Positions 55,401-64,000 of a stretch of DNA of 64,000 nucleotides are shown one piece after another. Origin of the DNA: Ktedonosporobacter rubrisoli. GTDB lineage: Bacteria; Chloroflexota; Ktedonobacteria; Ktedonobacterales; Ktedonobacteraceae. The notes below the pieces were generated by a model, which was given only the letters and a program-made list of their open reading frames with translations, searched no databases and was not told where the DNA came from. How positions within the stretch are numbered: position 1 is the first letter of the stretch; each line of letters opens with the position of its first letter. The stretch covers positions 5,084,001 through 5,148,000 of the forward strand of contig NZ_CP035758.1 of assembly GCF_004208415.1 (NCBI RefSeq). The letters run 5' to 3'. The position numbers and the translations under genes were made by a program.

Positions 55401-57023
55401 ATGAGACCTTTGATCAGGCAGGCACGCAATCAGGAGAAGCAACCCGATGAGTTACCTCTCCCGGACATGCCGACTCGGCCCGCGCCGGCGCTAAAAAATC
55501 CGGCACCCGAGCCGGATAGAAGGTTGGCATTCCTTATCCCACTCATGCTATTCGTACTAGCGCTACTCACTGCTGTGCTCAGTGGATGGCTTCTGTTCAA
55601 TAGCTCTGCGCTTGGAGCCATTTCTTCTATTATTATCAATTTCGGTATCGACCCGCAACGAGCGCTTTTGATTGCAGCGCTGACTATCGCGGCCGCCTCA
55701 GCACTCCTTGGGGCAATGTTAGGGCGTCGTAAACTAGGAGCAATTGTCGGCGCGGGCCTGATCTTCTGGTTTGCTTATCTCAGCGGCTTCATTGAAGCTG
55801 AGCTTAAGCCTGTATATGATCCAGGCGGCCATCTAGAGCCCCTGAATGCCACTGCCTTGCAGCATACAGCGATTATGATGATGGGCCTGGGTCTGCTCAC
55901 TGCTTTTATTGGGGCCTCTGTTGGTATAGCGCTCGGTAGCGTGCTGCTCAGCCCTCCCTATCATCTAGTTCAGCTCATCTGGAAAAGGGTTATCTCAAGG
56001 GGTGCTTCCCCGTGGGCTCAAACAGTCGAGGGCTCAGATAATCACGTACTGAGCGTGCTTAAGACGGCAAGTAATTGGCTGGGAGCCGTGATTATGGTCG
56101 GGCTACTGCTCATAGCCAGCCAGTCAGGCGATCTTTTCCTCTTCTCACCAGATATTGGATTACATCAAGTTCCCAAAATCACGAATGTGAAAAAGGGGCT
56201 ACCTACACATGGAACTGTTGTTGAGGACCATCTGACAAGTGAGGCCCTGCACGGTCTGGTCAAACCATTTCTTGTATACCTGCCACCTTCCTACAACACG
56301 CCGGAGGGCCGCACTAAGCATTACCCGACGCTCTACTTGCTCCATGGCTCGCCTGGCAAGGATACAGACTGGGTAACTGGCGGCAAGGCTGTGCAGTCAG
56401 CTGACACCCTTATCGACACGGGTAAGATACCTGAGCTGATTATGATCTTACCTGATGGGAATGGCCGTCCCGGAGCAACAACCGAATGGGGCAACAGTTT
56501 CGATCAACGCCAGCTCATTGAGACGTATGTTACCAATGATCTCGTCAAGTATGTGGACCAACATTATCGAACCATCCCTCAGTCCAATCAACGTGGCATC
56601 GGAGGGCTCTCCATGGGTGGTTTCGGGGCCATGAATATAGCTATTCATCACCCAGATGTATTCGGCACGGTAATTTCTTTGGGCGGCTATTATCGCGCAG
56701 AAGGGGCTATCTGGGGCCATAACACCGCCTATATTCTGGCTAACAGCCCGATTTACGAACTTCCGCAGGCGCCCAAAGCCTGGAAGCTCCATATGTACCT
56801 GGGAGCAGCAACGAAGGATGAGCCTTATTACACAGACACAATACTGTTTATGAAGCTTCTTGACAAATTACACATCTCCTATAAGTTTGATTTGCAGAAG
56901 GGCTATCACTCCTGGGTTGTCTGGCAGACCCAGATGTATAACGCTCTTTCCTGGCTTAATTGGAAAGTTACCCAGCAAGGGGAAGGGCATATACGTACTC
57001 CTGTTGTTACCCATCATCGCTAA
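55401..57023 (+). CDS. Membrane-anchored esterase (esterase D / enterochelin esterase-like)
   Basis: 540 residues. N-terminal Pro-rich stretch, then four to five membrane helices (about 40-230), then an alpha/beta hydrolase domain of the PF00756 family with LYLLHGSPGKDTDWV, nucleophile Ser in GGLSMGGFGA, and His in KGYHSWVVW. The catalytic part should be outside the cell. Related domains include mycolyltransferases, S-formylglutathione hydrolases and siderophore esterases. ATG 55401 has CAGGAAG; a GTG 18 codons upstream is less likely. Single gene closed by a hairpin. Confidence 0.87.
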   Translation: MRPLIRQARNQEKQPDELPLPDMPTRPAPALKNPAPEPDRRLAFLIPLMLFVLALLTAVLSGWLLFNSSALGAISSIIINFGIDPQRALLIAALTIAAASALLGAMLGRRKLGAIVGAGLIFWFAYLSGFIEAELKPVYDPGGHLEPLNATALQHTAIMMMGLGLLTAFIGASVGIALGSVLLSPPYHLVQLIWKRVISRGASPWAQTVEGSDNHVLSVLKTASNWLGAVIMVGLLLIASQSGDLFLFSPDIGLHQVPKITNVKKGLPTHGTVVEDHLTSEALHGLVKPFLVYLPPSYNTPEGRTKHYPTLYLLHGSPGKDTDWVTGGKAVQSADTLIDTGKIPELIMILPDGNGRPGATTEWGNSFDQRQLIETYVTNDLVKYVDQHYRTIPQSNQRGIGGLSMGGFGAMNIAIHHPDVFGTVISLGGYYRAEGAIWGHNTAYILANSPIYELPQAPKAWKLHMYLGAATKDEPYYTDTILFMKLLDKLHISYKFDLQKGYHSWVVWQTQMYNALSWLNWKVTQQGEGHIRTPVVTHHR

Positions 57024-57067
57024 GCTGTAAAGCAGGCGCATAAGTAAGAGCTATCGAAACAACAAAA

Positions 57068-57087
57068 GGCCAGGGTTATCCCTGGCC
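57068..57087. terminator. Hairpin between convergent genes
   Basis: GGCCAGGG-TTAT-CCCTGGCC, perfect 8-base stem, 45 bases after the esterase stop and 39 bases after the CDGSH stop; no T-run. Confidence 0.55.
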
Positions 57088-57125
57088 TGGCCGGTCGCCC
57101 GGCAAATCATTTGAGAAGGCTCAGC

Positions 57126-57350
57126 TTATTTAGATGGAGCCTTGACCGAGGACTGAAAGCCAGTGCGTATATGGCTATCGTCGCAGAAAGGCTTATTACG
57201 AGACTGTCCACAACGGCACAGGGCAACCTCATCATCGGCAAGCTCAAACGGGTCGCCTTCGCTATCCAGCAGGATAAGCCCCTTTGCCCCCTGAATGTAC
57301 AAAGGTCCATTTTCCTCTACCGTAATCGTAGGTTTGGTCTCTTCTGCCAT
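57126..57350 (-). CDS. CDGSH iron-sulfur domain protein
   Basis: 74 residues. C-x-C-x2-S-x3-P-x-C-D-x-S-H motif (CRCGQSRNKPFCDDSH) binds a 2Fe-2S cluster with three Cys and one His, as in mitoNEET-like proteins; the normal CDGSH is CDDSH here, a common bacterial form. The N-terminal half forms beta strands (ITVEENGPLYIQGAKGLILLD). Role: redox or cluster transfer. ATG 57350 with AGGGAG upstream. Confidence 0.9.
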   Translation of the reverse strand: MAEETKPTITVEENGPLYIQGAKGLILLDSEGDPFELADDEVALCRCGQSRNKPFCDDSHIRTGFQSSVKAPSK

Positions 57351-57918
57351 ACTTACAAACACTCCCTTCGCATTATTTGGGTAAGAAAATAAATGAGGAG
57401 GGCCAGTTATACAAGCAGTAGCCCTCATTACCTCTCATACATGAGTATATCAGGTACTATATATTCTCTACAAGCCTTTCTGCCGCGTCTCCTGGGCTTT
57501 TCAGGGCTTATTTTGCCTTGCAGCCTGAGGGAGAGAAAAGGCTAAGGATTCCGGCTGCTTGACCAAGTGAAGACAACCATCCGTTGATTACCCGCGCAAA
57601 ATATGGTATATAGTACCCTGTAGCATAAAATAGCAAAGGCTGTGATGGAGCTTTTAGCAGAATCTATTATATCCAACCGAGATTCCAAAGCCACCAAGCT
57701 AGCTTTTTCCCAACAAAAAACCTCACCCTCCATCACTTGAGATCTTCGTAGCACGTTTGCGTATAGAAATAAAAACGTTTACGAGCGCCAGCATCAGTAC
57801 ACCAGCACAATCAGCCATTACTCCGTGCTAGAACGAAGCATGTTATGCAGGCTATTTAGCTTCATAAACAGCTTCAGAACAGTTGTTTTACCTTAACAAT
57901 GATGTAAAGGAGAATACC
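57351..57918. other. Intergenic region upstream of alcohol dehydrogenase
   Basis: About 570 bases with divergent genes at either end. A 70-codon open frame on the minus strand has no ribosome binding site and is not counted. No promoter can be named with confidence. Confidence 0.35.
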
Positions 57919-59051
57919 ATGCGAGCTGTTGTGTACAAGGGACCATTCAAGGTTGAAGTAGATCAGGTAGCTGATCCAAAGATTCAGCACCCTAATGATG
58001 CAATCGTACGTATTACCTCAACTTGTATTTGTGGCTCGGATCTTCATATGTATGAAGGGCGCACTGCGGCGCAGCCGGGCATCATTTTTGGTCATGAGAA
58101 TATGGGAATCGTTGAAGAGGTAGGGTCCGGGGTCACTACGTTGCGCAAAGGTGATCGTGTGGTGATGCCGTTTAATGTCGCTTGCGGCTTTTGCAAGAAC
58201 TGCGAGCGTGGCTATACTGGCTTTTGCCTTACGGTTAATCCAGGCTTTGCAGGTGGGCCTATGGATATGTGGCGATGGGTCCCTATCCCGGAGGTCAGGC
58301 CGAGTACCTACGCGTCCCCTACGCAGACTTTAATGCGCTCAAGCTCCCCCAGGGGACCGAGCATGAGGAAGATTTTGCCATGCTTGCAGATATCTTTCCT
58401 ACCGGCTACCATGGTACGGAGCTGGCTCAGGTCTCGCCCGGGGAATCGGTGGTTGTCTTTGGGGCTGGACCCGTTGGGGCGATGGCGGCGTATAGCGCGC
58501 TGATACGCGGAGCCGCTGAGGTATATGTGGTTGATCGGGTTCCAGAACGCTTGCAGAAGGCTAAGGATATTGGTGCAATCCCTATCGATTTCAGCAAAGG
58601 CGATCCCGTTGAGCAGATCCGCCAGATGCGCCATGGCGACGGCGTTGACAAGGGCATCGATGCTGTCGGCTATCAAGCAATCAAGCCTGGCCAATCCACC
58701 GAAGAACCTTCAGTGGTTCTGGATGGGCTCATCCAGATTGTCAATCCTACCGGCATGCTCTGCATCCCTGGATTGTATGTGCCATCCGATCCGGGCGGCA
58801 AAGATCCACATGCGAAGGAAGGACGCTTGCTGATCCCCTTTGGGAAGCTCTTTGAAAAGGGCCTGAGGCTTGGTACAGGACAGTGCAACGTTAAGCGCTA
58901 TAACCGTTACCTGCGCGATATGATTATTGCAGGACGCGCCAAGCCAAGTTTTATCGTCTCAAATCAGGTATCACTCAATGATGCGCCCATGGCTTACGAT
59001 AAGTTTGACAAGCGTATCGAAGGCTATACCAAGGTCATTCTCAAGCCATAG
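57919..59051 (+). pseudogene. Zinc-dependent alcohol dehydrogenase (formaldehyde dehydrogenase-like), frameshifted
   Basis: MDR family in two frames. 57919 onward: MRAVVYKGPFKVEV, catalytic zinc site CICGSDLHMYEGR with His-Glu in GHENMG, and structural zinc site GFCKNCERGYTGFC. It leaves the family pattern after NPGFAGG. The other frame continues AYGYVAMGPYPGGQAEYLRVPYAD, then the NAD-binding GAGPVGAMAAY, and runs to 59051. Adding one G to GGG at 58255-58257 yields a normal ~378-residue enzyme of the glutathione-independent formaldehyde dehydrogenase type. AAAGGAG before the ATG. Real loss or a read error; both parts are otherwise intact. Confidence 0.85.
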
Positions 59052-59133
59052 GCTCTGTGAGCCAGAGCAGCGCAAGGAGGTACGTGCATATATGTACCTC
59101 CTTGTTCCTGAGATTCCTGGAATCCGCAGCAAG

Positions 59134-59328
59134 CTACTCTTTGTCGTCCTGGGGCAATACGGGTAGAGGCTTCTTCCACACAACAGTCAAATTGCTAGCA
59201 CAGACCGGACATGCTCTCTCTGCAGGCACAGGAACAGCAATCATAGCTGTATAGCGCCATGCCCCATCTAAATTTCTTTCCCATACCAGCGTACAATCAG
59301 GGCACAAACAGCGTTCCCACTGATTCAT
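59134..59328 (-). CDS. Small zinc-ribbon protein
   Basis: 64 residues. Two CxxC knuckles (CPDC about residue 9 and CPVC about residue 40) that should bind one zinc. AGGAGG eleven bases before ATG 59328; the TTG 12 codons earlier lies before that site and would have none. No known family. Converges with the alcohol dehydrogenase, 82 bases between stops. Confidence 0.65.
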   Translation of the reverse strand: MNQWERCLCPDCTLVWERNLDGAWRYTAMIAVPVPAERACPVCASNLTVVWKKPLPVLPQDDKE

Positions 59329-59661
59329 AAAATCGATAGCCTCCTGAATTCGGTACTTATTCAATCACAATTAGCTCATTATACAGTCGTTATATTAGTA
59401 TGTGCCCCATTACATTTCTTACGCTACAACAACTTGCGTCTCGTTTATTCTTTTCCTTGAACTGGCTCTACATTGAGTTAGCACTATTATAACACATCTT
59501 ATTTTCAGCGCGAATTCAGATCCTTCTCAGGTACAAACCGGGTTGGTAGTCTATAGCAGGTTTCTGCGCATAGTATCCTTTTCCTATATAGCTATTTTGA
59601 GAAAAGGCGCAAAGCCTATTATTTTCTCCCCTCCGCAGAGTCCACATCTTCTGAATCAAGA

Positions 59662-59691
59662 TTGTATGAAATGACTCGGCTATGGTATACT
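59662..59691 (+). promoter_or_regulatory. Predicted promoter with long leader
   Basis: TTGTAT (59662-59667), 18 bases, TATACT (59686-59691) with an extended -10 TGG. Gives a ~180-base leader before the gene at 59880. Confidence 0.55.
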
Positions 59692-59697
59692 AGTGAA

Positions 59698-59879
59698 GTA
59701 TCTTCAAGGCGGAGCGTCTTAAAAATTCTTGTTGTGGGATGTAAGCTATACCTCGCTCCTGGGATGCGCTAGAGATATCCCGGAAAGCTGCAACAGGGAA
59801 CAAAATATGAGCCTTTATGGTTTATATATATAGACACCGCCAAGCATAATGTAGATTCAGGGAAAGGGGACTAGCATCA
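59698..59879 (+). other. Structured 5' leader of the zinc-ribbon gene
   Basis: Nested pairings are visible: GTTG / CAAC outermost, AGCT / AGCT, and a GGGAT...ATCCC hairpin near 59760-59783. No known riboswitch class is recognised. Confidence 0.3.
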
Positions 59880-60068
59880 ATGCCTAAAAAGGGTGAACTT
59901 TCAAAGACGGCTCGTGCTTCGCTGGCAAACCGCGAATCTGTGAACCATCTGACCAATCGCGTATGCGCGAAATGCGGTGAGCCGATCATGCTTGCCGAGC
60001 TGCAGCCAGTTAAAGTTGTTGGCATGGGCATGAAATATTATCACAAGGCTCACTACAACGTACAGTAA
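59880..60068 (+). CDS. Small zinc-ribbon protein
   Basis: 62 residues, basic. One CAKCG knuckle (about residue 29) plus HKAHYN near the end, suggesting a zinc site of two Cys and two His. GGGGACT is a modest ribosome binding site. A strong terminator 67 bases past the stop and a good promoter 190 bases upstream make it an independent transcription unit. Function unknown; possibly a ribosome- or nucleic-acid-associated protein. Confidence 0.75.
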   Translation: MPKKGELSKTARASLANRESVNHLTNRVCAKCGEPIMLAELQPVKVVGMGMKYYHKAHYNVQ

Positions 60069-60134
60069 ATTTCTCTAGCTTTTACCTATCATGGATGATG
60101 ATCAAATAAGCATTGTCCAGGTAGAATAAATTAC

Positions 60135-60159
60135 AAATGGGCCAACTGGCCCATTTTTT
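60135..60159 (+). terminator. Rho-independent terminator
   Basis: AAATGGGCCA-AC-TGGCCCATTT followed by TTT: perfect 10-base stem, 67 bases after the zinc-ribbon stop. Confidence 0.9.
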
Positions 60160-60303
60160 CTGTGCGCAAAGGCTGGCCTCACGCCAGCCCTGAGCTGCAC
60201 AAATCCACCTGCTTCAAGCGTACGTCCGCCACACTCTACACAATAGTGCTTCCCTCCGCCACTGACGATGCCCGCCAGGAAGTAAAGCAAGTATTTGCTG
60301 ATC

Positions 60304-60332
60304 TTGACAATCTTTTCACAAACTGTCACAAT
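60304..60332 (+). promoter_or_regulatory. Predicted promoter of pheA
   Basis: TTGACA (60304-60309), 17 bases, CACAAT (60327-60332), 32 bases before the pheA start. Confidence 0.5.
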
Positions 60333-60364
60333 CGCCACATGATTTATGCAAGGAGCTCAGTAGT

Positions 60365-61270
60365 ATGGTACAGTCAATAAACCGTGAGGTAACTGATATA
60401 GAAGAGGTTCAGCCCACCACAACGAGCAATACGTCCCGTACAATTACCGTAGCCTTCCAGGGTGAACGAGGAGCCTTTGGCGATGAAGCCGTGCAGTCCT
60501 ATTTCGGACGAGAGGCAGGCGTTACCCCGGAGCCAGTACCGCATCGCAGCTTTGCCGATGTCTTCCGCGCTGTAGCCTCCGGCACAGTCGATTACGGCCT
60601 GGTCCCCATCGAGAATTCCCAGGCAGGAAGCATCGACGATAATTATCATTTGTTACGCCAGCATGACCTATTTGTGACAGGCGAGATCGGCCATCCCGTC
60701 AATCATTGCCTGCTTTGCTTGCCTGGTCAGAAGATCAGCGATATTAAGCGCGTCATCTCTCATCCCCAGGCCCTGGCCCAGAGCGATCAGTTTTTACGCA
60801 CGCTGGGCGTGGAGATCGTGGCCACCTACGACACTGCCGGTAGCGCTAAAATGGTGCGGGAGGAGAATCTAGAGGGCGTGGCGGCTGTGGCAGCGGCCCG
60901 AGCAGCTGAGCTCTATCAATTAGAGATTCTGGCACGCGGTATTCAAACCATCAAGGATAACTATACCCGCTTTATAGCCCTCAGCCGGGAGCCAGCGCCC
61001 CGACCCGAGGGATCAGCGAAGACTATGCTTGTGATGGCTACTCCGCATCAGCCAGGCTCGCTCTATCGCTGTCTGGGTGTTCTGGCCGAGAAGAACATAA
61101 ACGTGCTTAAGCTGGAATCGCGCCCGTCACGTCAGCAGCCCTGGGAATATGTCTTTTATCTCGACTTCGAGGGCCATCGCGAGGACCCAGAGGTTCGCAG
61201 CGCCTTAGCTGATCTGGCTGGCCACACCACATTTTGCAAGGTGTTGGGCTCATTCCCACGCGCGCTCTAA
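60365..61270 (+). CDS. pheA: Prephenate dehydratase
   Basis: 301 residues. Converts prephenate to phenylpyruvate for phenylalanine synthesis. Catalytic domain (about 27-207) with FQGERGAFGDEA, VPIENSQAGSI and the DNYTRFI motif containing the key Thr. C-terminal ACT domain (about 220-300) with PGSLYRCLGVLAEKNINVLKLESRPS, the phenylalanine-binding ESRP element for feedback control. No chorismate mutase domain, so monofunctional. AAGGAG precedes the start by eleven bases. Single gene with own promoter and terminator. Confidence 0.95.
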   Translation: MVQSINREVTDIEEVQPTTTSNTSRTITVAFQGERGAFGDEAVQSYFGREAGVTPEPVPHRSFADVFRAVASGTVDYGLVPIENSQAGSIDDNYHLLRQHDLFVTGEIGHPVNHCLLCLPGQKISDIKRVISHPQALAQSDQFLRTLGVEIVATYDTAGSAKMVREENLEGVAAVAAARAAELYQLEILARGIQTIKDNYTRFIALSREPAPRPEGSAKTMLVMATPHQPGSLYRCLGVLAEKNINVLKLESRPSRQQPWEYVFYLDFEGHREDPEVRSALADLAGHTTFCKVLGSFPRAL

Positions 61271-61306
61271 GCCTCAAAGCAGCTGGGTTAGCCAAACAGA
61301 AACATA

Positions 61307-61328
61307 AGCCGGGAACGTATTCCCGGCT
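61307..61328. terminator. Hairpin between convergent genes
   Basis: AGCCGGGAA-CGTA-TTCCCGGCT perfect 9-base stem then CATTTCT; ends pheA, six bases before the Yip1 stop. Confidence 0.75.
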
Positions 61329-61333
61329 CATTT

Positions 61334-62728
61334 CTATGCGCCAAAGCGGCCATGCAGAATAAACAGACTCACGATACCAACTAGCACGATCCCAAAGAGA
61401 AGGGCCATTAAGGTTGCCAGCATACCGGCAACGGCTCTGCTCGTTTTTATTGCGTGCACGGCCCTGATCGCTGGCACCTGGAGGATCAGGCAATAGATAA
61501 ACAAGACCCCGGCCAGCAGGCTGCTCACGTTTACGGGCAGGATACTTCCATGTCTTAGTAAGGCTTGGAGCAGGACAATGCAAAACGAGAAAAGGGACAA
61601 AGCGATATAGAGCGGCATAAATGTAAGCAGAAATGCATAGAGATGGTCACGATACGAGCCTCTACCTCCTAGCAGGCGCGTGACGCCCCAGCCCACCCAG
61701 GCTATATAGCAGATGGCCAGTACGCTGACCGCTACAGCGATAGCCCAGCCGCTAAGAAATGGGCTCATATAGCGCAAGATCGAATTTGCCGGCCTGGCGG
61801 CTGGCGCGAACACGATAGCGCTTTCTATGAGCAGGCCAAGCAGAATAAATTGGGCTAAGATCCCACCCCAGCTGGCATATTGTACCTCTGTGGCAAACGT
61901 GCCCACCTTTGGATATACGGGTATATAGCTATACTGCCTGGGCAGCACCTTGAGGGCCAGGGCCAGTGAGGGCGGCCGCCGCCTTGCCTGCTCTGCCTCT
62001 GCTACATTCTTGCTTATTTGCGCAGGCCCTCTACTCGCTTCTGCCACGTCCTCATATGACCAGGCTGGCTCAGATGGTGCATCCTGAACGCTTGCATCTG
62101 GGTCCGAGGATGGCATAGGTAATGTAGGATCATTCACTGAGACCATATTCTGCGGACCTACGAGTACGGGAGGCGGAGTGGTTTGCAATTCGGGGATGGC
62201 ATTAGCAAACGGCAAGACTGGCGGTGCAGCCATCTGCTGAGTCGGCTCATTGCTTATCTCCGTCGCCTGATTCGTCTCTTGACGCTCCACAGCAGATTCC
62301 TGTTCCTCTCGATCCGCATTCTGACTGATAATCCTCTGCTCTGTTAGCTCCTCGTCCGTATGTGCGCTACTCCGGTCCTTATTGTCTTGCTGAGGAGCCG
62401 AGACTTGCACGGTCGGGACTTCATCAATTGCGAGCTCGCTCTGGGCCTTTAAGCTTACCGGCGTTACGGACACACGCTCGGTTGGTGCATCCTCCTCGGC
62501 CTGAGCCGCTGCCTGTACTGGTCCTACCTGCTCCGCTGTTTCATCATCCTCCGCCTGCATCAGCGCTTTTAAGGGCCGTGGAGCAACTTGTTTTGTTGGC
62601 TCCCCGTCAAGCGACGCGCCTTCTGGCTCTTCATGGTGTAAAATCTGATCTTCTCTATCTGTCAGTTGGGATGATAGTGTATTCTCGGGCATATATGTCA
62701 ATGTTATGCCACGTATGTGAGATTTCAT
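61334..62728 (-). CDS. Yip1-domain membrane protein with repeated threonine motifs
   Basis: 464 residues. C-terminal third (about 265-460) is a Yip1-type bundle of five to six membrane helices. The N-terminal ~230 residues are acidic, Gln/Pro-rich and probably disordered, with a recurring ~20-residue unit centred on Thr: EPTKQV, ETAEQV, APTERV, VPTVQV, ELTEQR, EPTQQM (Thr near 45, 64, 83, 106, 129, 163). Such spaced acidic-Pro-Thr motifs look like kinase targets for FHA-domain binding; this is inference. ATG 62728 with AAAGGAG ten bases upstream. No partner gene in the window. Confidence 0.82.
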   Translation of the reverse strand: MKSHIRGITLTYMPENTLSSQLTDREDQILHHEEPEGASLDGEPTKQVAPRPLKALMQAEDDETAEQVGPVQAAAQAEEDAPTERVSVTPVSLKAQSELAIDEVPTVQVSAPQQDNKDRSSAHTDEELTEQRIISQNADREEQESAVERQETNQATEISNEPTQQMAAPPVLPFANAIPELQTTPPPVLVGPQNMVSVNDPTLPMPSSDPDASVQDAPSEPAWSYEDVAEASRGPAQISKNVAEAEQARRRPPSLALALKVLPRQYSYIPVYPKVGTFATEVQYASWGGILAQFILLGLLIESAIVFAPAARPANSILRYMSPFLSGWAIAVAVSVLAICYIAWVGWGVTRLLGGRGSYRDHLYAFLLTFMPLYIALSLFSFCIVLLQALLRHGSILPVNVSSLLAGVLFIYCLILQVPAIRAVHAIKTSRAVAGMLATLMALLFGIVLVGIVSLFILHGRFGA

Positions 62729-63389
62729 AACCAAATAGCTCCTTTGCCACCAGGCTTTAAGCGCGCATTTCCCAATCTACAATCCTTAGTAGCATCTTTT
62801 ATAGGTACTATTGTTATACGACTTAATTCGCTCAGGCGATACATTATCCTCTTCGCACGCAATAGCATGTCCATTGATAGATCAGGCGCTTATTATTTTC
62901 AAAGCTGGCTCATCTGCTCCTTTCTGAGCAGGGAAGGAAGATGCGCATCTCTCAGGACCCCTCACGTGTTTTCTCGCCTCCCTGCTCTTTGCCAATGGCC
63001 CACGCTTTGCAGCCCATAGCAAGCAGTGGACTTCAGCCAACCTGTTGGCACTGGAAAGCATCTCGCTCTGTTGTATCTATTTTTATATCTTACATCTACA
63101 GTTCGTTTTCAATAGTCCATACCCCCGATGATACTATTTTAGTTAGTTAGTGGCATATAAAATATTTTTATGTTTTACCTATTTTACTCTTCTTGACAGT
63201 TAGTAGTATTTTACTATATAGTGCTGATAGGGATGGCAAGGAACATGAAGTAACAAAAACTGCGCAACTTCAAGGAACACTGGCTCTTGTTGAGAGGCTT
63301 TGCCTCGTCTGGCATGATCTTATCTCTGGAGGCTACTCTTGTCTAACCGGGTAACACATCTGCCCTATGGAGAAGAAGGAGAGACACAC
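62729..63389. other. Intergenic region before methyltransferase
   Basis: About 660 bases between divergent genes. No gene supported. AT-rich 63060-63230 with the promoter at 63193. Confidence 0.4.
63193..63222 (+). promoter_or_regulatory. Predicted promoter of methyltransferase
   Basis: TTGACA (63193-63198) and TATATA/TATAGT (63215-63222) at 16-18 bases, with inverted TAGTA...TACTA between them that may be an operator. Confidence 0.55.
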
Positions 63390-64000
63390 ATGACATCAGT
63401 TTCATTTGACCACATGGCACAGGCATATGATACTCTACGTGGCTATCCCCAAGAGGTCTCCCAGCGCATCGCCGAGACGGTTGATCAACTGGCAGCTGGA
63501 AATGCCCAGACGCGTTTTCTTGAGGTAGGCGTGGGAACTGGACGCGTGGCTGTTCCACTGGCTCAACGTGGGCGCCGGTATACTGGCATCGATATCTCAG
63601 CGAACATGCTCAAGAAGCTTGAGGAGAAGTTGCACACGACGGGCTGGAAGGAGACGCCATTGGCCTGGGGAATGGTGTCAGATGAAGATACGGCACGCAA
63701 ACTCGCGGTGAGGCGCTTCCTCTATGAGCAGAAGCGGGGAAGTTTACGCTTCCTGGAAGCGGATATGACGGCCCTTCCTTTTCACGATCAGTCATTTGAT
63801 GTGGTGATTGCTGTGCATGTCTTTCACTTAGTCTCCAATTGGCAGCAAGCACTCCAGGAAATTATGCGCGTCCTGCGGCCAGGAGGCATCTTCATCCGCT
63901 ATTGGAACGCACAGTGGGAAAACCATTGGAAGCCTGGGTATGCTGACATCAGGGCGTATGGAGCGCTATTGTCGAAGAACTTGGCGGCAGCACTCAGATG
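63390..64000 (+). CDS. SAM-dependent methyltransferase, cut by window end
   Basis: First 203 residues. Class I methyltransferase (Methyltransf_11 type): motif I FLEVGVGTGRVAVPLA (SAM binding), acidic residue in YTGIDIS, motif II region LEADMTALPFHDQSFDVVIAVHVFHLV and post-motif LRPGGIF. AGAAGGAG precedes the ATG. Similar to ubiquinone/menaquinone and small-molecule methyltransferases; the substrate is unknown. The 3' end lies outside the window. Confidence 0.88.
   Translation, partial: MTSVSFDHMAQAYDTLRGYPQEVSQRIAETVDQLAAGNAQTRFLEVGVGTGRVAVPLAQRGRRYTGIDISANMLKKLEEKLHTTGWKETPLAWGMVSDEDTARKLAVRRFLYEQKRGSLRFLEADMTALPFHDQSFDVVIAVHVFHLVSNWQQALQEIMRVLRPGGIFIRYWNAQWENHWKPGYADIRAYGALLSKNLAAALR

Noticed and set aside
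57542..57754. 70-codon minus-strand frame
   Set aside because: No start signals or recognisable protein.
60102..60338. Minus-strand open frame with a CVECGG zinc-ribbon-like motif
   Set aside because: It overlaps a clear terminator and the pheA promoter, starts with GTG without ribosome binding site and ends in random-looking sequence.

Overview
The window looks like part of a mid-GC chromosome of a Chloroflexota bacterium, most likely class Ktedonobacteria. This is an inference from gene content: several PAS sensor kinases, two large TIR/STAND proteins, two cytochrome P450s, KGG-repeat stress protein, DUF1848, DUF3267, LarB and fused redox subunits. No ribosomal RNA is present to confirm it. 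I see no insertion sequence, prophage or CRISPR array. One tRNA (Arg, anticodon TCG) is present.

Layout. 0-7.8 kb: a peptide-type ABC lipoprotein, a class V aminotransferase, a signal-peptidase-like protein that has lost both catalytic residues, a threonine/serine dehydratase and small proteins. 8-10 kb: a TetR regulator with a near-perfect operator over its own promoter, followed by fabF. 10.5-12.4 kb: a three-gene cassette (small HTH regulator, 68-residue peptide with a tandem Trp-Gln-Lys motif, radical SAM/SPASM maturase) that I read as a candidate RiPP locus; it converges with a 1031-residue TIR/NB-ARC/TPR protein. 15.7-20.9 kb: a HAD-type protein and a complete class I P450 operon (ferredoxin, ferredoxin reductase, P450) closed by a strong terminator. 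21-29.7 kb: an amino acid permease, tRNA-Arg, a sensor kinase, DUF1848, nucleotidyltransferase, HAD phosphatase, LOG protein and a response regulator. 30-37 kb: a divergent stand-alone FtsZ, KGG protein, LarB, lipoprotein, Fpg glycosylase, DUF3267 and a second P450. 38-41 kb: an HTH regulator followed by a TIR/NACHT/glycine-rich membrane protein. 41-46 kb: NmrA-like protein, RNase Z, alpha/beta hydrolase and a DUF1634-TauE/SafE fusion. 46-50.6 kb: a two-gene molybdopterin oxidoreductase in which the four-cluster iron-sulfur subunit and the NrfD membrane subunit are one protein. 50.9-54.8 kb: a two-component pair and a LysR regulator. 55-64 kb: an esterase, CDGSH protein, zinc alcohol dehydrogenase, two small zinc-ribbon proteins, prephenate dehydratase, a Yip1 membrane protein with repeated threonine motifs and a methyltransferase cut by the window edge.

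The most interesting points are the possible WQK-WQK cyclophane RiPP cassette, the catalytically dead signal peptidase homologue, the HTH plus TIR-NACHT-membrane locus, the fused FeS-NrfD oxidoreductase next to a putative sulfite/anion exporter, and a pattern of three frameshifts (permease, TauE, alcohol dehydrogenase), each explained by one missing G in a run of G. That pattern suggests either sequencing error or true recent decay and should be settled before those genes are called broken.
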